Positions 36,209-44,799 of a stretch of 64,000 bases of DNA are shown here, piece after piece. The notes under the pieces are model-generated. The model saw only the letters and a list, made by a program, of their open reading frames with translations. It ran no database searches and was not told the DNA's origin. The DNA lies in the NCBI GenBank assembly GCA_905214795.1, contig CAJMNM010000002.1, positions 168,624 through 232,623 on the forward strand, written 5' to 3'. The translations under genes were made by a program, and so were the position numbers. Each line of letters starts with the position of its first letter. The stretch's first letter is position 1. This DNA comes from an uncultured bacterium. GTDB lineage: Bacteria > Bacteroidota > Bacteroidia > Bacteroidales > Bacteroidaceae.

Positions 36209-36754
36209 ATGAAAGAAAAGATACAAATAGCTAAAATGAGAGCGGTATTACTATATATCATGCAAAGTTTCCCTCATGGAGTAGAGTTTATAAAGTTATT
36301 TAAAATACTTTATTTTGCTCAGCAGGATCATCTTCTCAAATATGGGAAAGTGCTTATAGAAGACTCTTTTAAGGCATTGAAGCATGGCCCTGTTCCTACC
36401 TACATTTACAAGGCACTACAAATAGCAGAGAGAATGCAACTGGAGGGTAATTTTGATGAATTTCTTATCAACATAAAAGTGCATGACAAGAAGGTTTATA
36501 CTTCTGCCACACCTAATATGGACTACATTTCAGGCTCAAACAGGCGTTGTCTAGATGACGCTATTGCCCAATATAAGGACATAACTTCCGACATGCTACA
36601 TGACTCAGCATGGGAGGAAGTCATGACGTGCATTCCGGATGCTCCTCAAAAAAATTGTATTACTATTATAGACATAGCAAGAGCAGGAAAGGCAACAAAG
36701 GAAATGGTAGACTATATCCGCGAAAAACAGATAGTAAAAAATGCTTTATCCTAA
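36209..36754 (+). CDS. Second Panacea-domain (DUF4065) protein
   Basis: About 181 residues from ATG 36209. The N-terminal Panacea helix pair reads VEFIKLFKILYFAQQDHLLKYG, then FKALKHGPVPTYIYKALQ with the G-P-(V/P) turn typical of SocA-like proteins. CLDDAIAQYKDITSDMLHDSAW follows in place of the TxxxLsxxTHxE signature. I preferred 36209 to the open frame from 36044 because the family homology starts there. It has no adjacent small toxin gene. Together with the Panacea gene at 33049 it brackets the ATPase/partner pair. Confidence 0.75.
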   Translation: MKEKIQIAKMRAVLLYIMQSFPHGVEFIKLFKILYFAQQDHLLKYGKVLIEDSFKALKHGPVPTYIYKALQIAERMQLEGNFDEFLINIKVHDKKVYTSATPNMDYISGSNRRCLDDAIAQYKDITSDMLHDSAWEEVMTCIPDAPQKNCITIIDIARAGKATKEMVDYIREKQIVKNALS

Positions 36755-37042
36755 AATTTGAAGACGTAAATTAGACTGAGGTAGTGCCTTTAAGCAATAG
36801 CGATGGCTTTGTCCTTTCAGTACTAGATAAATCTTCCGTCGTCTAGGTATTCAACTTTATAACACTTGCAGCCCGAGATTCAGCAGTTGCTGTCTTGCCA
36901 CACCACTTTAGTCTTGGATCTGCACCGTACCAAAAGCTTCGAGTCTCAAATCAAGAATCTAGTCGCAATTCTGTCAGATATTTTATCTCCTTCATAGCTG
37001 ACTGCGAAAATGCACAAAAAAGCAATCACAAATTCACCAGTT

Positions 37043-37193
37043 AAAATACTCAATCCGCAGCGTAAAATGTAAAGACACGCGATAGCTAATTGAACATAAA
37101 TAATTACAGATAAAAATCAATAAACAACAAAGACTTATCAGATGCATATATGAAGCTATTAAGCTAGAAAATAAGTAATATTTGATTAGAAAT
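37043..37193. repeat. 150-bp direct repeat, right copy
   Basis: Imperfect copy of 25253-25403 in the same orientation, 11.79 kb away. It contains the same ordered blocks, from AAAATACTCAATCC to TTTGATTAGAAA. Confidence 0.8.
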
Positions 37194-37313
37194 TAGAGAA
37201 CAATCTGATTTTATTTCAGCAATTCTTTGATGAGAAAATATGAAAACTTATAACTTACTGTTATTTAAGTATTTATATATTCATTTGTTGCACATTATCT
37301 ACTAATTTGTTGC

Positions 37314-37328
37314 GGTACAAATATGGTA
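37314..37328. repeat. GGTACAAATATGGTA repeat, right, first copy
   Basis: Exact match to the 15-bp core of the left motif at 24383. The adjacent TTTATACC half is not conserved here. Confidence 0.6.
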
Positions 37329-37484
37329 CTAATAAGTGAATTACATATATTTTAGGAACAATGAATCAAAAATGTATCCCAATATTCGTTTTCAATATTG
37401 ATAAAGGAAAAACCACTTGTGTATATCCTTGATTTTCAGACTATATATTTTTTTTAAGTGTCACATTATCTACCATTAAGTTAC

Positions 37485-37516
37485 GGTACAAATATGGTAC
37501 ATTTATACCATAAAAA
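37485..37516. repeat. GGTACAAATATGGTA repeat, right, second copy
   Basis: Matches the left motif at 24383 over about 32 bp, including a following TTTATACC half, with a few changes. It lies 40 bp before the dnaK terminator. Confidence 0.6.
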
Positions 37517-37556
37517 ACAATAAACATAGATAGAAAAACACCAAATGTAAAAACAA

Positions 37557-37593
37557 AAAAAGGTGTGGAATCGTCTGATTTCCACACCTTTTC
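37557..37593 (-). terminator. dnaK transcription terminator
   Basis: AAAAAGGTGTGGAA and TTCCACACCTTTT form a strong hairpin, followed on the minus strand by a T-run. It lies about 30 bases after the dnaK stop. In the island model this copy was supplied by the element. Confidence 0.85.
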
Positions 37594-37619
37594 TTATGGA
37601 TGTTTATTGTTTATTTATC

Positions 37620-37639
37620 GTTACTTACTTGACTTCCTC
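37620..37639. other. Proposed right attachment site in the dnaK 3' end
   Basis: GTTACTTACTTGACTTCCTC spans the dnaK stop codon and the last four sense codons (E-E-V-K) and is repeated exactly at 24321-24340. The gene stays intact, as with elements that restore the 3' end of their target gene. Confidence 0.75.
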
Positions 37640-39544
37640 GAAATCGGCGTCCTGGATAGTGTCGTCAGATGAAGAGTTAGAACCGTTGTTAGCATTGTTC
37701 TGAGCTCCTGCACCTTGTGCACCAGCACCCGGCTGAGCACCGCCCTGATACATCTGAGCACTGGCAGCCTGCCATGCAGCGTTCAATTCTGCAGTAGCAG
37801 CGTCGATTGCTGAGATATCACCGGCCTTGTGAGCATCTTTCAGTTTCTGAAGAGCACCCTCGATTGCAGGCTTCTTGTCTGCCGGAATCTTGTCGCCAAG
37901 TTCCTTCAACTGGTTCTCTGTCTGGAAGATCATAGAGTCAGCCTGATTCATCTTGTCAACACGTTCACGCTCTTTCTTATCGGCGTCTGCGTTAGCTTCT
38001 GCCTCAGCCTTCATACGTTCGATTTCTTCTTTGCTCAAACCTGATGAAGCTTCGATACGGATGGCCTGTTCCTTACCGGTTGCCTTATCCTTAGCTGATA
38101 CCTTCAAGATACCGTTGGCATCGATATCGAAAGTTACTTCAATCTGAGGTACACCACGACGTGCCGGAGCAATACCTGTCAGGTTGAACTGACCGATTGA
38201 CTTGTTCTGAGAGGCCATAGGACGCTCACCCTGTAATACGTGGATGGTTACCTCGGTCTGGTTATCTGCTGCAGTAGAGAAGATTTCGCTCTTGTTGCAA
38301 GGGATGGTTGTGTTGGCATCGATCAACTTGGTCATGACACCACCCATTGTCTCAATACCCATTGACAACGGAGTTACATCCAACAATACGATGTCGCCTA
38401 CACCGGCTTCCTTATTCAAGATGGCACCCTGGATAGAAGCACCTACGGCTACAACCTCGTCAGGATTTACACCCTTTGAAGGAGCTTTGCCGAAGAAGTC
38501 TTCAACCAACTTCTGGATGGCCGGAATACGGCTTGAACCACCAACAAGGATAACTTCGTCGATATCTGAGTTGCTCAGACCTGCATCCTGCATGGCTTTC
38601 TGGCAAGGAACCTTACAAGCCTGAATCAGACGGTCGGCCAATTGCTCGAATTTAGCACGGGTCAAAGTCTTAACCAAGTGTTTGGGCACACCGCCAACTG
38701 CCGTGATATAAGGCAAGTTGATTTCGGTAGTTGTTGAAGAAGACAATTCGATTTTTGCCTTTTCAGCAGCTTCTTTCAAACGTTGCAATGCCATAGGATC
38801 CTGTTTCAAGTCGGTTCCTTCTTCTGCCTGGAACTCGCTTGCCAACCAGTCGATGATTACCTGGTCGAAGTCATCACCACCAAGGTGGGTATCACCGTTG
38901 GTTGACAATACTTCGAATACACCGCCACCGAACTCAAGGATAGAGATATCGAATGTACCACCACCGAGGTCGAATACGGCAATCTTCATATCCTTATTGG
39001 CCTTGTCTACACCGTAAGCCAAAGCTGCGGCTGTAGGCTCGTTGACGATACGTTTAACCTCAAGACCTGCAATCTGTCCGGCTTCCTTGGTTGCCTGACG
39101 CTGTGAGTCTGAGAAGTATGCCGGAACTGTGATGACAGCCTCAGTTACTTCCTGACCCAGATAATCTTCGGCTGTCTTCTTCATTTTCTGAAGAATCATC
39201 GCAGAGATTTCCTGAGGAGTATAAAGACGTCCGTCGATATCAACACGCGGTGTGTTGTTGTCGCCACGTACTACTGAATAAGGTACGCGTGAGATTTCTT
39301 TCTGAACCTGATCGTAAGTCTCACCCATGAAACGTTTGATTGAGAATACGGTCTTTTTCGGGTTTGTGATGGCCTGACGTTTTGCCGGATCGCCGACTTT
39401 ACGCTCGCCACCGTCAACAAAAGCCACAATAGAAGGAGTGGTGCGCTTGCCCTCGCTGTTGGCAATTACCACCGGCTCGTTACCTTCGAATACAGAAACA
39501 CAAGAGTTTGTTGTTCCTAAGTCAATACCAATAATCTTTCCCAT
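37625..39544 (-). CDS. dnaK: Chaperone DnaK (Hsp70)
   Basis: Full-length cytosolic Hsp70 of 639 residues. It binds unfolded peptides and hydrolyses ATP with DnaJ and GrpE. The ATPase domain has GIDLGTTNSCV, DLGGGTFDISI and VGGSSRIPAIQ. The substrate-binding domain has DVTPLSMGIETMGG. A helical lid and a G/A/N/Q-rich linker lead to the acidic C-terminus ending EEVK. dnaJ and grpE are not adjacent. The upstream region (39545-39782) must hold its promoter, but no clean TAnnTTTG box is visible on this strand. Its 3' end is the proposed insertion target. Confidence 0.98.
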   Translation of the reverse strand: MGKIIGIDLGTTNSCVSVFEGNEPVVIANSEGKRTTPSIVAFVDGGERKVGDPAKRQAITNPKKTVFSIKRFMGETYDQVQKEISRVPYSVVRGDNNTPRVDIDGRLYTPQEISAMILQKMKKTAEDYLGQEVTEAVITVPAYFSDSQRQATKEAGQIAGLEVKRIVNEPTAAALAYGVDKANKDMKIAVFDLGGGTFDISILEFGGGVFEVLSTNGDTHLGGDDFDQVIIDWLASEFQAEEGTDLKQDPMALQRLKEAAEKAKIELSSSTTTEINLPYITAVGGVPKHLVKTLTRAKFEQLADRLIQACKVPCQKAMQDAGLSNSDIDEVILVGGSSRIPAIQKLVEDFFGKAPSKGVNPDEVVAVGASIQGAILNKEAGVGDIVLLDVTPLSMGIETMGGVMTKLIDANTTIPCNKSEIFSTAADNQTEVTIHVLQGERPMASQNKSIGQFNLTGIAPARRGVPQIEVTFDIDANGILKVSAKDKATGKEQAIRIEASSGLSKEEIERMKAEAEANADADKKERERVDKMNQADSMIFQTENQLKELGDKIPADKKPAIEGALQKLKDAHKAGDISAIDAATAELNAAWQAASAQMYQGGAQPGAGAQGAGAQNNANNGSNSSSDDTIQDADFEEVK

Positions 39545-39705
39545 AGTTGTATATTTTTTATATTAATAATCTGATTAAGTTCTCTCGGAGTTGCTTTTTC
39601 AAGCGCCTCGCACCTTTATTCGTACAAACTGCGTGCCAAAACAGGATGAAGACAAGAAAAAATTATAATTTTCTTTTTTTAAAAGAGAATATAAACTTTT
39701 TCGTG

Positions 39706-39713
39706 TATCTTTG
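39706..39713 (+). promoter_or_regulatory. -7 box for the patatin gene
   Basis: TATCTTTG, an exact TAnnTTTG match, about 70 bases before ATG 39783. No good -33 element is seen upstream. Confidence 0.45.
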
Positions 39714-39782
39714 TTTCTAGCACCTTTAAAGTGTGCAAATCTGACAAAAAGTCTGCCAAAATGACGTAATTTAGTATTTGCT

Positions 39783-41825
39783 ATGAAGTTTTACTCTCGG
39801 TTGATTGTTGCTTTCCTGGTTCTGTTGTCTAGTGTGAATCTCGCTGCGCGTCAGCGCGTTGGAGTAGTTTTGAGTGGTGGCGGTGCCAAGGGTACAGCTC
39901 ATATCGGTGCGCTCAGAGTGCTGGAAAAGGCCGGTGTGCCTATTGACATTATTGTCGGTACCAGTATGGGTAGTATTGTCGGCGGACTGTATGCCATCGG
40001 CTTTACGCCTGACCAGATGGATACGCTTTTCATGTCACAAGACTGGCAGACGCTGTTGCGCGACAGAGAGTCGCCAAAAGAACAGTTGCTGTCACATAAG
40101 GAGGAAAACTCGCAGTATCTGTTGTCTGTGCCTTTTTTTGAGAAGCCTCAGGATGTGATAAGCGGTGGTGTAATCAGAGGGCGTAATATCGGCACGATGT
40201 TGTGGCAGACTACGGAGGGTTATCATGACAGTATTGATTTCCGGAAACTTCCGATACCGTTTGCCTGTATCTCTCAGGATTTGGTTACGGGGGAGGAGAT
40301 GGTCATGCAGGAGGGCGTGCTTCCGCTGGCTATCCGTTCCAGTATGTCGTTGCCGGCGGTGTTTGCTCCGGTAGCCATTGATGGCAGATTGTTGATTGAC
40401 GGTGGTTTGGTGAATAATTATCCGGTGGACATTGCCAAGAAAATGGGAGCTGATATTATAATAGGTGTAGATGTGCAGGACCCGATGAAGAATGCAAAGC
40501 AGCTGACAAATGATTTACTGGGGCAGATGGGGCAGCTTATCGCACTGCAGAGTCAGGACAGATGGAAAGAGAATGTGAAGAATACCGATGTATATATTAA
40601 GGTAAATGTAGACGGATATAATTCCGCCAGCTTTAATTTGTCGGCAATAGATACACTCATCATTCGTGGAGAGCAGGCTGCAATGGCGAAATTTGATACT
40701 TTGCAGCTAATCGGACGGAAACTTAATCCGCAGGGTAAAGTGACAGAAAGACCTGAACCTGCTTATTTTTCAAAACATGAAAGTCCGACGGCCAAACAGG
40801 AGAAGTATCTGGATATTCTGATTGGAGATACGCCACAGAATTCCATCAATCTGGGATTAAGGTTTGACAATGAGGAATTGGCTTCTTTGCTGTTCAACAC
40901 CCAGATGCGTTTCGGAGAGAAGCAAACGCATGGTCTGAGTCTTACGGCCAGACTGGGAAAAAAGACGTATGGCAGACTGGATTATTTTCTTCATATGGGT
41001 AAACAGTGGTATTTTCTCACCGGTTATCAGTTGACGTATAATGATTTTAATATTTATGAGAAGGGCAGTCGGGTCAGTGAAATAAACTTTTTGAATCATC
41101 AGACGGAACTGAGCTTTTACAGAAGCTGGAAGAAGCTTCTTTTACGTTTCAGTGGAATTTATGAGAACTATAATTACAGTTCTCTGCTATATAGTGTTGA
41201 TAACAACGAACCGAATGAAATAGATAAGGAGGAGTATCTGAAGTTTGGCATACAGGGTACTGTCAACACATTGAATCATCCTTATTTCCCGACAAAAGGA
41301 AATGAATTGCGTATCGGCTATCATTATGTAATACCGCTTCATGATAATAAGAATATGTTTCATGCGGCCAATCTGCATTGGAAAGCTGCCATATCCTTTA
41401 ATTCGCGGTTTACCGTGATGCCTAGGGTAGAATGTCGTTATCTTACTTCTGAGAATACCTTGGCTGAGGTCAATACACTGGGTGGTCAGGAGCCGGGCAA
41501 GTATTTCTCCCAGCAGATTCCGTTTTACGGTATAAATCATTTTGAAACGGCTCACAGCACGCTGGCTATTGCCGGATTGGAGTTACGCCAGCGTATCGGT
41601 TCAAAGCATTATGTTTCGGGAGCCTTTAATGTGGGATTGACCTCTGACGACTGGTTGCATTTCTTTAAGAACAGTTTCGGTGAGAACGAAGCGCTTGGTT
41701 ATGATCTTTGGGGAGGAGCCATCAAGTACGATTTGCAGACTTTTATGGGTCCTATCGGGTTTGCCATGCACTTCAGTAATCGTGACAAAGTGTCCGCTTA
41801 CTTCCGTGCAGGCTTTAATTTCTGA
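39783..41825 (+). CDS. Patatin-like phospholipase with outer-membrane barrel (PlpD-like)
   Basis: Exported protein of 680 residues. A signal peptide (LIVAFLVLLSSVNLAA) is followed by a patatin lipase domain at about 25-330, with oxyanion loop GGGAKG (32-37), nucleophile motif GTSMG (Ser61) and catalytic DGG (Asp206). The C-terminal half is rich in amphipathic strands ending in aromatic residues and closes with YFRAGFNF, a barrel of the surface-antigen/BamA type. Family members hydrolyse phospholipids and place the lipase by autotransport. All catalytic residues are present. It diverges from dnaK and converges with the DUF2130 gene. Confidence 0.9.
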   Translation: MKFYSRLIVAFLVLLSSVNLAARQRVGVVLSGGGAKGTAHIGALRVLEKAGVPIDIIVGTSMGSIVGGLYAIGFTPDQMDTLFMSQDWQTLLRDRESPKEQLLSHKEENSQYLLSVPFFEKPQDVISGGVIRGRNIGTMLWQTTEGYHDSIDFRKLPIPFACISQDLVTGEEMVMQEGVLPLAIRSSMSLPAVFAPVAIDGRLLIDGGLVNNYPVDIAKKMGADIIIGVDVQDPMKNAKQLTNDLLGQMGQLIALQSQDRWKENVKNTDVYIKVNVDGYNSASFNLSAIDTLIIRGEQAAMAKFDTLQLIGRKLNPQGKVTERPEPAYFSKHESPTAKQEKYLDILIGDTPQNSINLGLRFDNEELASLLFNTQMRFGEKQTHGLSLTARLGKKTYGRLDYFLHMGKQWYFLTGYQLTYNDFNIYEKGSRVSEINFLNHQTELSFYRSWKKLLLRFSGIYENYNYSSLLYSVDNNEPNEIDKEEYLKFGIQGTVNTLNHPYFPTKGNELRIGYHYVIPLHDNKNMFHAANLHWKAAISFNSRFTVMPRVECRYLTSENTLAEVNTLGGQEPGKYFSQQIPFYGINHFETAHSTLAIAGLELRQRIGSKHYVSGAFNVGLTSDDWLHFFKNSFGENEALGYDLWGGAIKYDLQTFMGPIGFAMHFSNRDKVSAYFRAGFNF

Positions 41826-41829
41826 GAGG

Positions 41830-43218
41830 TTATTCCCCGTCTTGCAGTTGGCGTGCCTCTTCAAATTTCTGTTTCATGGTAGGGTTCTTATAAGTCAGTT
41901 TGCGTATGGTCAGTTCTTCTGTATCCTGATTGGCCAGGCGGAGATTGTTCTCTGAACCCAGCAGACTGTCTTTTACCTTCTGAAGCTTGGCAATGGTATC
42001 GTCTATCTGTTTTATCGCGTCGTCGAATTTCTTTGAGGCAAGTTCGTAATGTCGTCCGAATTTATTTTTAAAATCTACAAGCTTGTTTTCAAAGTTGGTA
42101 ACGTCTACTTCTTTGCTTTGTGCCAGAATGAGCTGTTTCTTGTATTCGAGGCTCTTCTTTGAAGTCTGTACCAGAAGGGTTATCAGCGGAATAAAGAATT
42201 GCGGACGGATGACGTACATTTTTTCATAGCGGTAGGATACATCAACGATACCACCGTTGTAGAGTTCGCTGTCGGGTTCGAGCAATGATACCAGCACCGC
42301 AAACTCACATCCTTTCTTGCGACGGTCCTCGTCCAGCTTTTTAAAGAAATCTTCGTTCTTGTGTTTGGTGGTTGTTGTGTCCATTTCGTTTTTCATCTCA
42401 AACATAATGGATACATATTCCGTGCCGTCTTCCGAATCGCGGAAAATGAAATCGCCCTTGGTGCCGTCGGACGCGTCGTTGTCTTTTTCAAAATAAGCGT
42501 TGGGCATGACGGGGCGCAACATCTGGTTGAACAGTGTGGAACAGTGGATTTCCAGCGTCTCGCCAACCATTTTTGTGCTTAAACGGGTTTTCAGGTCTTT
42601 GTAATAGTCCACCTGTTCCTGTTTGGCTCTGAGCTCGTTCTCATGATGACGTATCAGTTCGGCTTCGTGTACCTGCGCTTTATTCTTTTCCAGTTCGGCT
42701 TCTGACTTGAGTTGGGCGATGGTGATATCCTTTTGTTGCAGAATCTGTTGTGTTCTGTTACGTTCGTTCATGACAGCAATCTGCAGTTTGGATTCTTCCT
42801 GTTGTATGGTGGAGTGGAGTTCGGCAATGGCTCTGTCCTTTTCGGCCAGTGCGAGCGACTTTTCGGATTCTTTTTGTGCTTCGATACCGGCAAGCATGTT
42901 TTTGAGTCGGGCTATTTCGGTATCTTTTTCGTTTTTCAGTTTCTCCAGTTCCGTCACTTTTTCATTCTGTATACGGTTAATTTCGGCCTCTTTTGCACCT
43001 AACTCCAGTTCTTTTTTGTTCAGACGGGTTTGAAAGTCCTGTTCTGCTTTAGTCGCGGCCAGTTCCTGTTCTGCTTTATGGCGTAAAGCCATATCGGCCA
43101 ACCGGCGTTCTATTTCGGCCTCGAATTCGGCATTTTTTACCTGACTGACGATGGAGGCATAATCCGCTTCGTCTACCTTGAATACATTTCCGCATTTAGG
43201 ACATTTCAGTTCTTTCAT
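41830..43218 (-). CDS. DUF2130 domain protein
   Basis: Cytosolic protein of 462 residues. An N-terminal zinc-ribbon half (CPKCGNVF, C6 and C9) is followed by a long coiled coil of about 50-215 and a C-terminal DUF2130 domain (TRLSTKMVGETLEIHCSTLF, GTKGDFIFRDSEDG, EMKNEMDTT). The last part has a restriction-endonuclease-like look, and nuclease-related roles have been suggested for the family, but the function is not established. Stands alone and converges on the patatin gene with four bases between their ends. Confidence 0.85.
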   Translation of the reverse strand: MKELKCPKCGNVFKVDEADYASIVSQVKNAEFEAEIERRLADMALRHKAEQELAATKAEQDFQTRLNKKELELGAKEAEINRIQNEKVTELEKLKNEKDTEIARLKNMLAGIEAQKESEKSLALAEKDRAIAELHSTIQQEESKLQIAVMNERNRTQQILQQKDITIAQLKSEAELEKNKAQVHEAELIRHHENELRAKQEQVDYYKDLKTRLSTKMVGETLEIHCSTLFNQMLRPVMPNAYFEKDNDASDGTKGDFIFRDSEDGTEYVSIMFEMKNEMDTTTTKHKNEDFFKKLDEDRRKKGCEFAVLVSLLEPDSELYNGGIVDVSYRYEKMYVIRPQFFIPLITLLVQTSKKSLEYKKQLILAQSKEVDVTNFENKLVDFKNKFGRHYELASKKFDDAIKQIDDTIAKLQKVKDSLLGSENNLRLANQDTEELTIRKLTYKNPTMKQKFEEARQLQDGE

Positions 43219-43575
43219 ATTTTGTTTGTTTTTTTAATCTTTGGTTATTTGTTTGGGCAAAGAACAGGCTCAACAGTATGTGGAGCTTTCTTGTCTGTGA
43301 GTCTTCCGTTTTGTTTCGTTCCTACAAATTTATTAATAAAACGTTGATTGGACGATATTCTTTTTTAAAAAGTATATTTAGCGTGACGGAGATTAACGGT
43401 GTTTTTTTGCTTTTGGGTTATTGGCAAGATGTTTGACGGGAGCATTAATTCAATATATGTAATCTGTTGGTGATTTTTTACGTTTTGATGGATTTTCTGA
43501 TTCGGAATTTCAGATAAAAATATTATCTTTATCATCATGAAATGACGAATTGTAAATTAAAAACATGTAAAGGTT
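43219..43575. other. Divergent spacer with a possible -7 box
   Basis: 357 bp between the DUF2130 gene and the bile-salt-hydrolase-like gene. TATCTTTA at 43524-43531 is a one-mismatch -7 box for the plus-strand gene; a matching -33 is not clear. No other feature is seen. Confidence 0.4.
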
Positions 43576-44661
43576 ATGAAAATGAAATTTATTTCCTTGG
43601 CTTTGTTTGCTTTATTATGGACGGGGAAACCAACTGCGACAGACGCATGTACCGGTATCACATTGAAAACTCAGGACGGAGTGTCGGTAGTGGCCCGAAC
43701 CATCGAGTGGGGCGGCAGTGATCTTAACAGTAAGTATGTCGTTGTGCCACGTGGTTATACTCAAAAGTCGTATGTACCCGGTGGTGAGAAACTTGGTATG
43801 TCGTTCTCAGCACGTTATGGCTATGTGGGACTGGCTGTGGAGCAGGAAGAATTTGTAGCGGAAGGGTTGAATGAAGAAGGTCTTTCTGCCGGTCTGTTCT
43901 ATTTTCCTGGATATGGCCGTTATGAGGACTATCAGGCTTCGGCACGCGAAACAACCATAGCCGATCTTCAGCTGGTATCGTGGGTATTGGGTAGCTGTAA
44001 AACGGTAGATGATGTAAAAGAAGCCTTACAGAAAGTACATGTGGTGGCCATCGATCCGCGTGCTTCTACGGTTCACTGGCGTTTTACTGATTTGTCCGGC
44101 CGTCAGATTGTGCTTGAGATTGTAGATGGCAAACTGAATTTTTATGATAATCCGTTGGGCGTACTGACAAATTCACCCGGTTTTGAGTGGCAAATGACGA
44201 ATCTGAACAATTATGTCAATCTTTATCCCGGAACAGCGCCGGCTAAGACCATTGACGACTTGAGCCTGGCTTCTTTCGGCGCAGGAAGTGGTTTTCTTGG
44301 TATTCCCGGTGATGTGACTCCGCCTTCACGGTTTGTAAGAGCTGCTTTTTATCAGTCTACCGCTCCCCGGCAGACTACAACAGACAAGGCTGTTTTACAG
44401 GGGTTCCAGATATTGAATAACTTTGATATTCCCGTAGGCATTGAGTTTGAGAAAGGAAAGATACCGGCAGATATTCCAAGTGCCACCCAGTGGACATCGG
44501 CTACAGATATGTCAGCCCGAAAGATTTATTATCGCACCATGTATAATACAGCCATCCGTTGTATTGATTTGAACACGATTCGTTTTGACAAGGTGAAATA
44601 TCGGGCTGTTCCGCTTGACGAGGTTAAACAGCAGCCAGTGGTAAATGTTGTGATAAAATAG
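43576..44661 (+). CDS. Choloylglycine hydrolase / linear amide C-N hydrolase (bile salt hydrolase-like)
   Basis: Exported Ntn-hydrolase of 361 residues. A signal peptide is followed by the catalytic cysteine in ATDACTGITL (Cys25), which becomes the N-terminal nucleophile after processing. Other conserved residues appear in VVARTIEWGG (Arg), GLNEEGLSAGLFYFP and LTNSPGFEWQMTNLNNYV (Asn). This matches periplasmic Bacteroides bile salt hydrolases and penicillin V acylase relatives, which cleave the amide of conjugated bile acids or similar substrates. The actual substrate cannot be told from sequence. It is transcribed alone and ends at a hairpin terminator. Confidence 0.88.
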   Translation: MKMKFISLALFALLWTGKPTATDACTGITLKTQDGVSVVARTIEWGGSDLNSKYVVVPRGYTQKSYVPGGEKLGMSFSARYGYVGLAVEQEEFVAEGLNEEGLSAGLFYFPGYGRYEDYQASARETTIADLQLVSWVLGSCKTVDDVKEALQKVHVVAIDPRASTVHWRFTDLSGRQIVLEIVDGKLNFYDNPLGVLTNSPGFEWQMTNLNNYVNLYPGTAPAKTIDDLSLASFGAGSGFLGIPGDVTPPSRFVRAAFYQSTAPRQTTTDKAVLQGFQILNNFDIPVGIEFEKGKIPADIPSATQWTSATDMSARKIYYRTMYNTAIRCIDLNTIRFDKVKYRAVPLDEVKQQPVVNVVIK

Positions 44662-44670
44662 CTAATCAGG

Positions 44671-44703
44671 AGCCATAGGTTTGTAGTAGGCTTATGGCTT
44701 TTT
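44671..44703 (+). terminator. Terminator of the bile-salt-hydrolase-like gene
   Basis: AGCCATA (44671-44677) pairs with TATGGCT (44693-44699), followed by a T-run, ten bases after the stop codon. Confidence 0.75.
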
Positions 44704-44734
44704 ACAAAGTTTTCTATAAGAAATGTATGACAGG

Positions 44735-44797
44735 CGTGCAGCCGTTTTTCTGTGGTTTATTGTCTTCTGTGGACCGGATATGAAAAACGGTTGCACG
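44735..44797. repeat. 15-bp inverted repeat after the efflux operon
   Basis: CGTGCAGCCGTTTTT (44735-44749) and AAAAACGGTTGCACG (44783-44797) pair with one G-T type mismatch. It lies just beyond the 3' end of the minus-strand efflux operon and probably acts as its terminator or as a 3'-end stabiliser. Confidence 0.6.
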
Positions 44798-44799
44798 CT

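Larger units (their letters stand above)
36755..37619. other. Non-coding right end of the island
   Basis: About 865 bp without a gene. It holds the second 150-bp direct repeat (37043-37193), two GGTACAAATATGGTA motifs (37314-37328 and 37485-37499) and the dnaK terminator. The first 280 bp show nothing recognisable. Confidence 0.6.

Noticed and set aside
24341..37619. Integrase, relaxase or other mobility gene for the island
   Set aside because: None of the open frames in the island shows tyrosine or serine recombinase or transposase motifs; only possible attachment sites and debris are visible.
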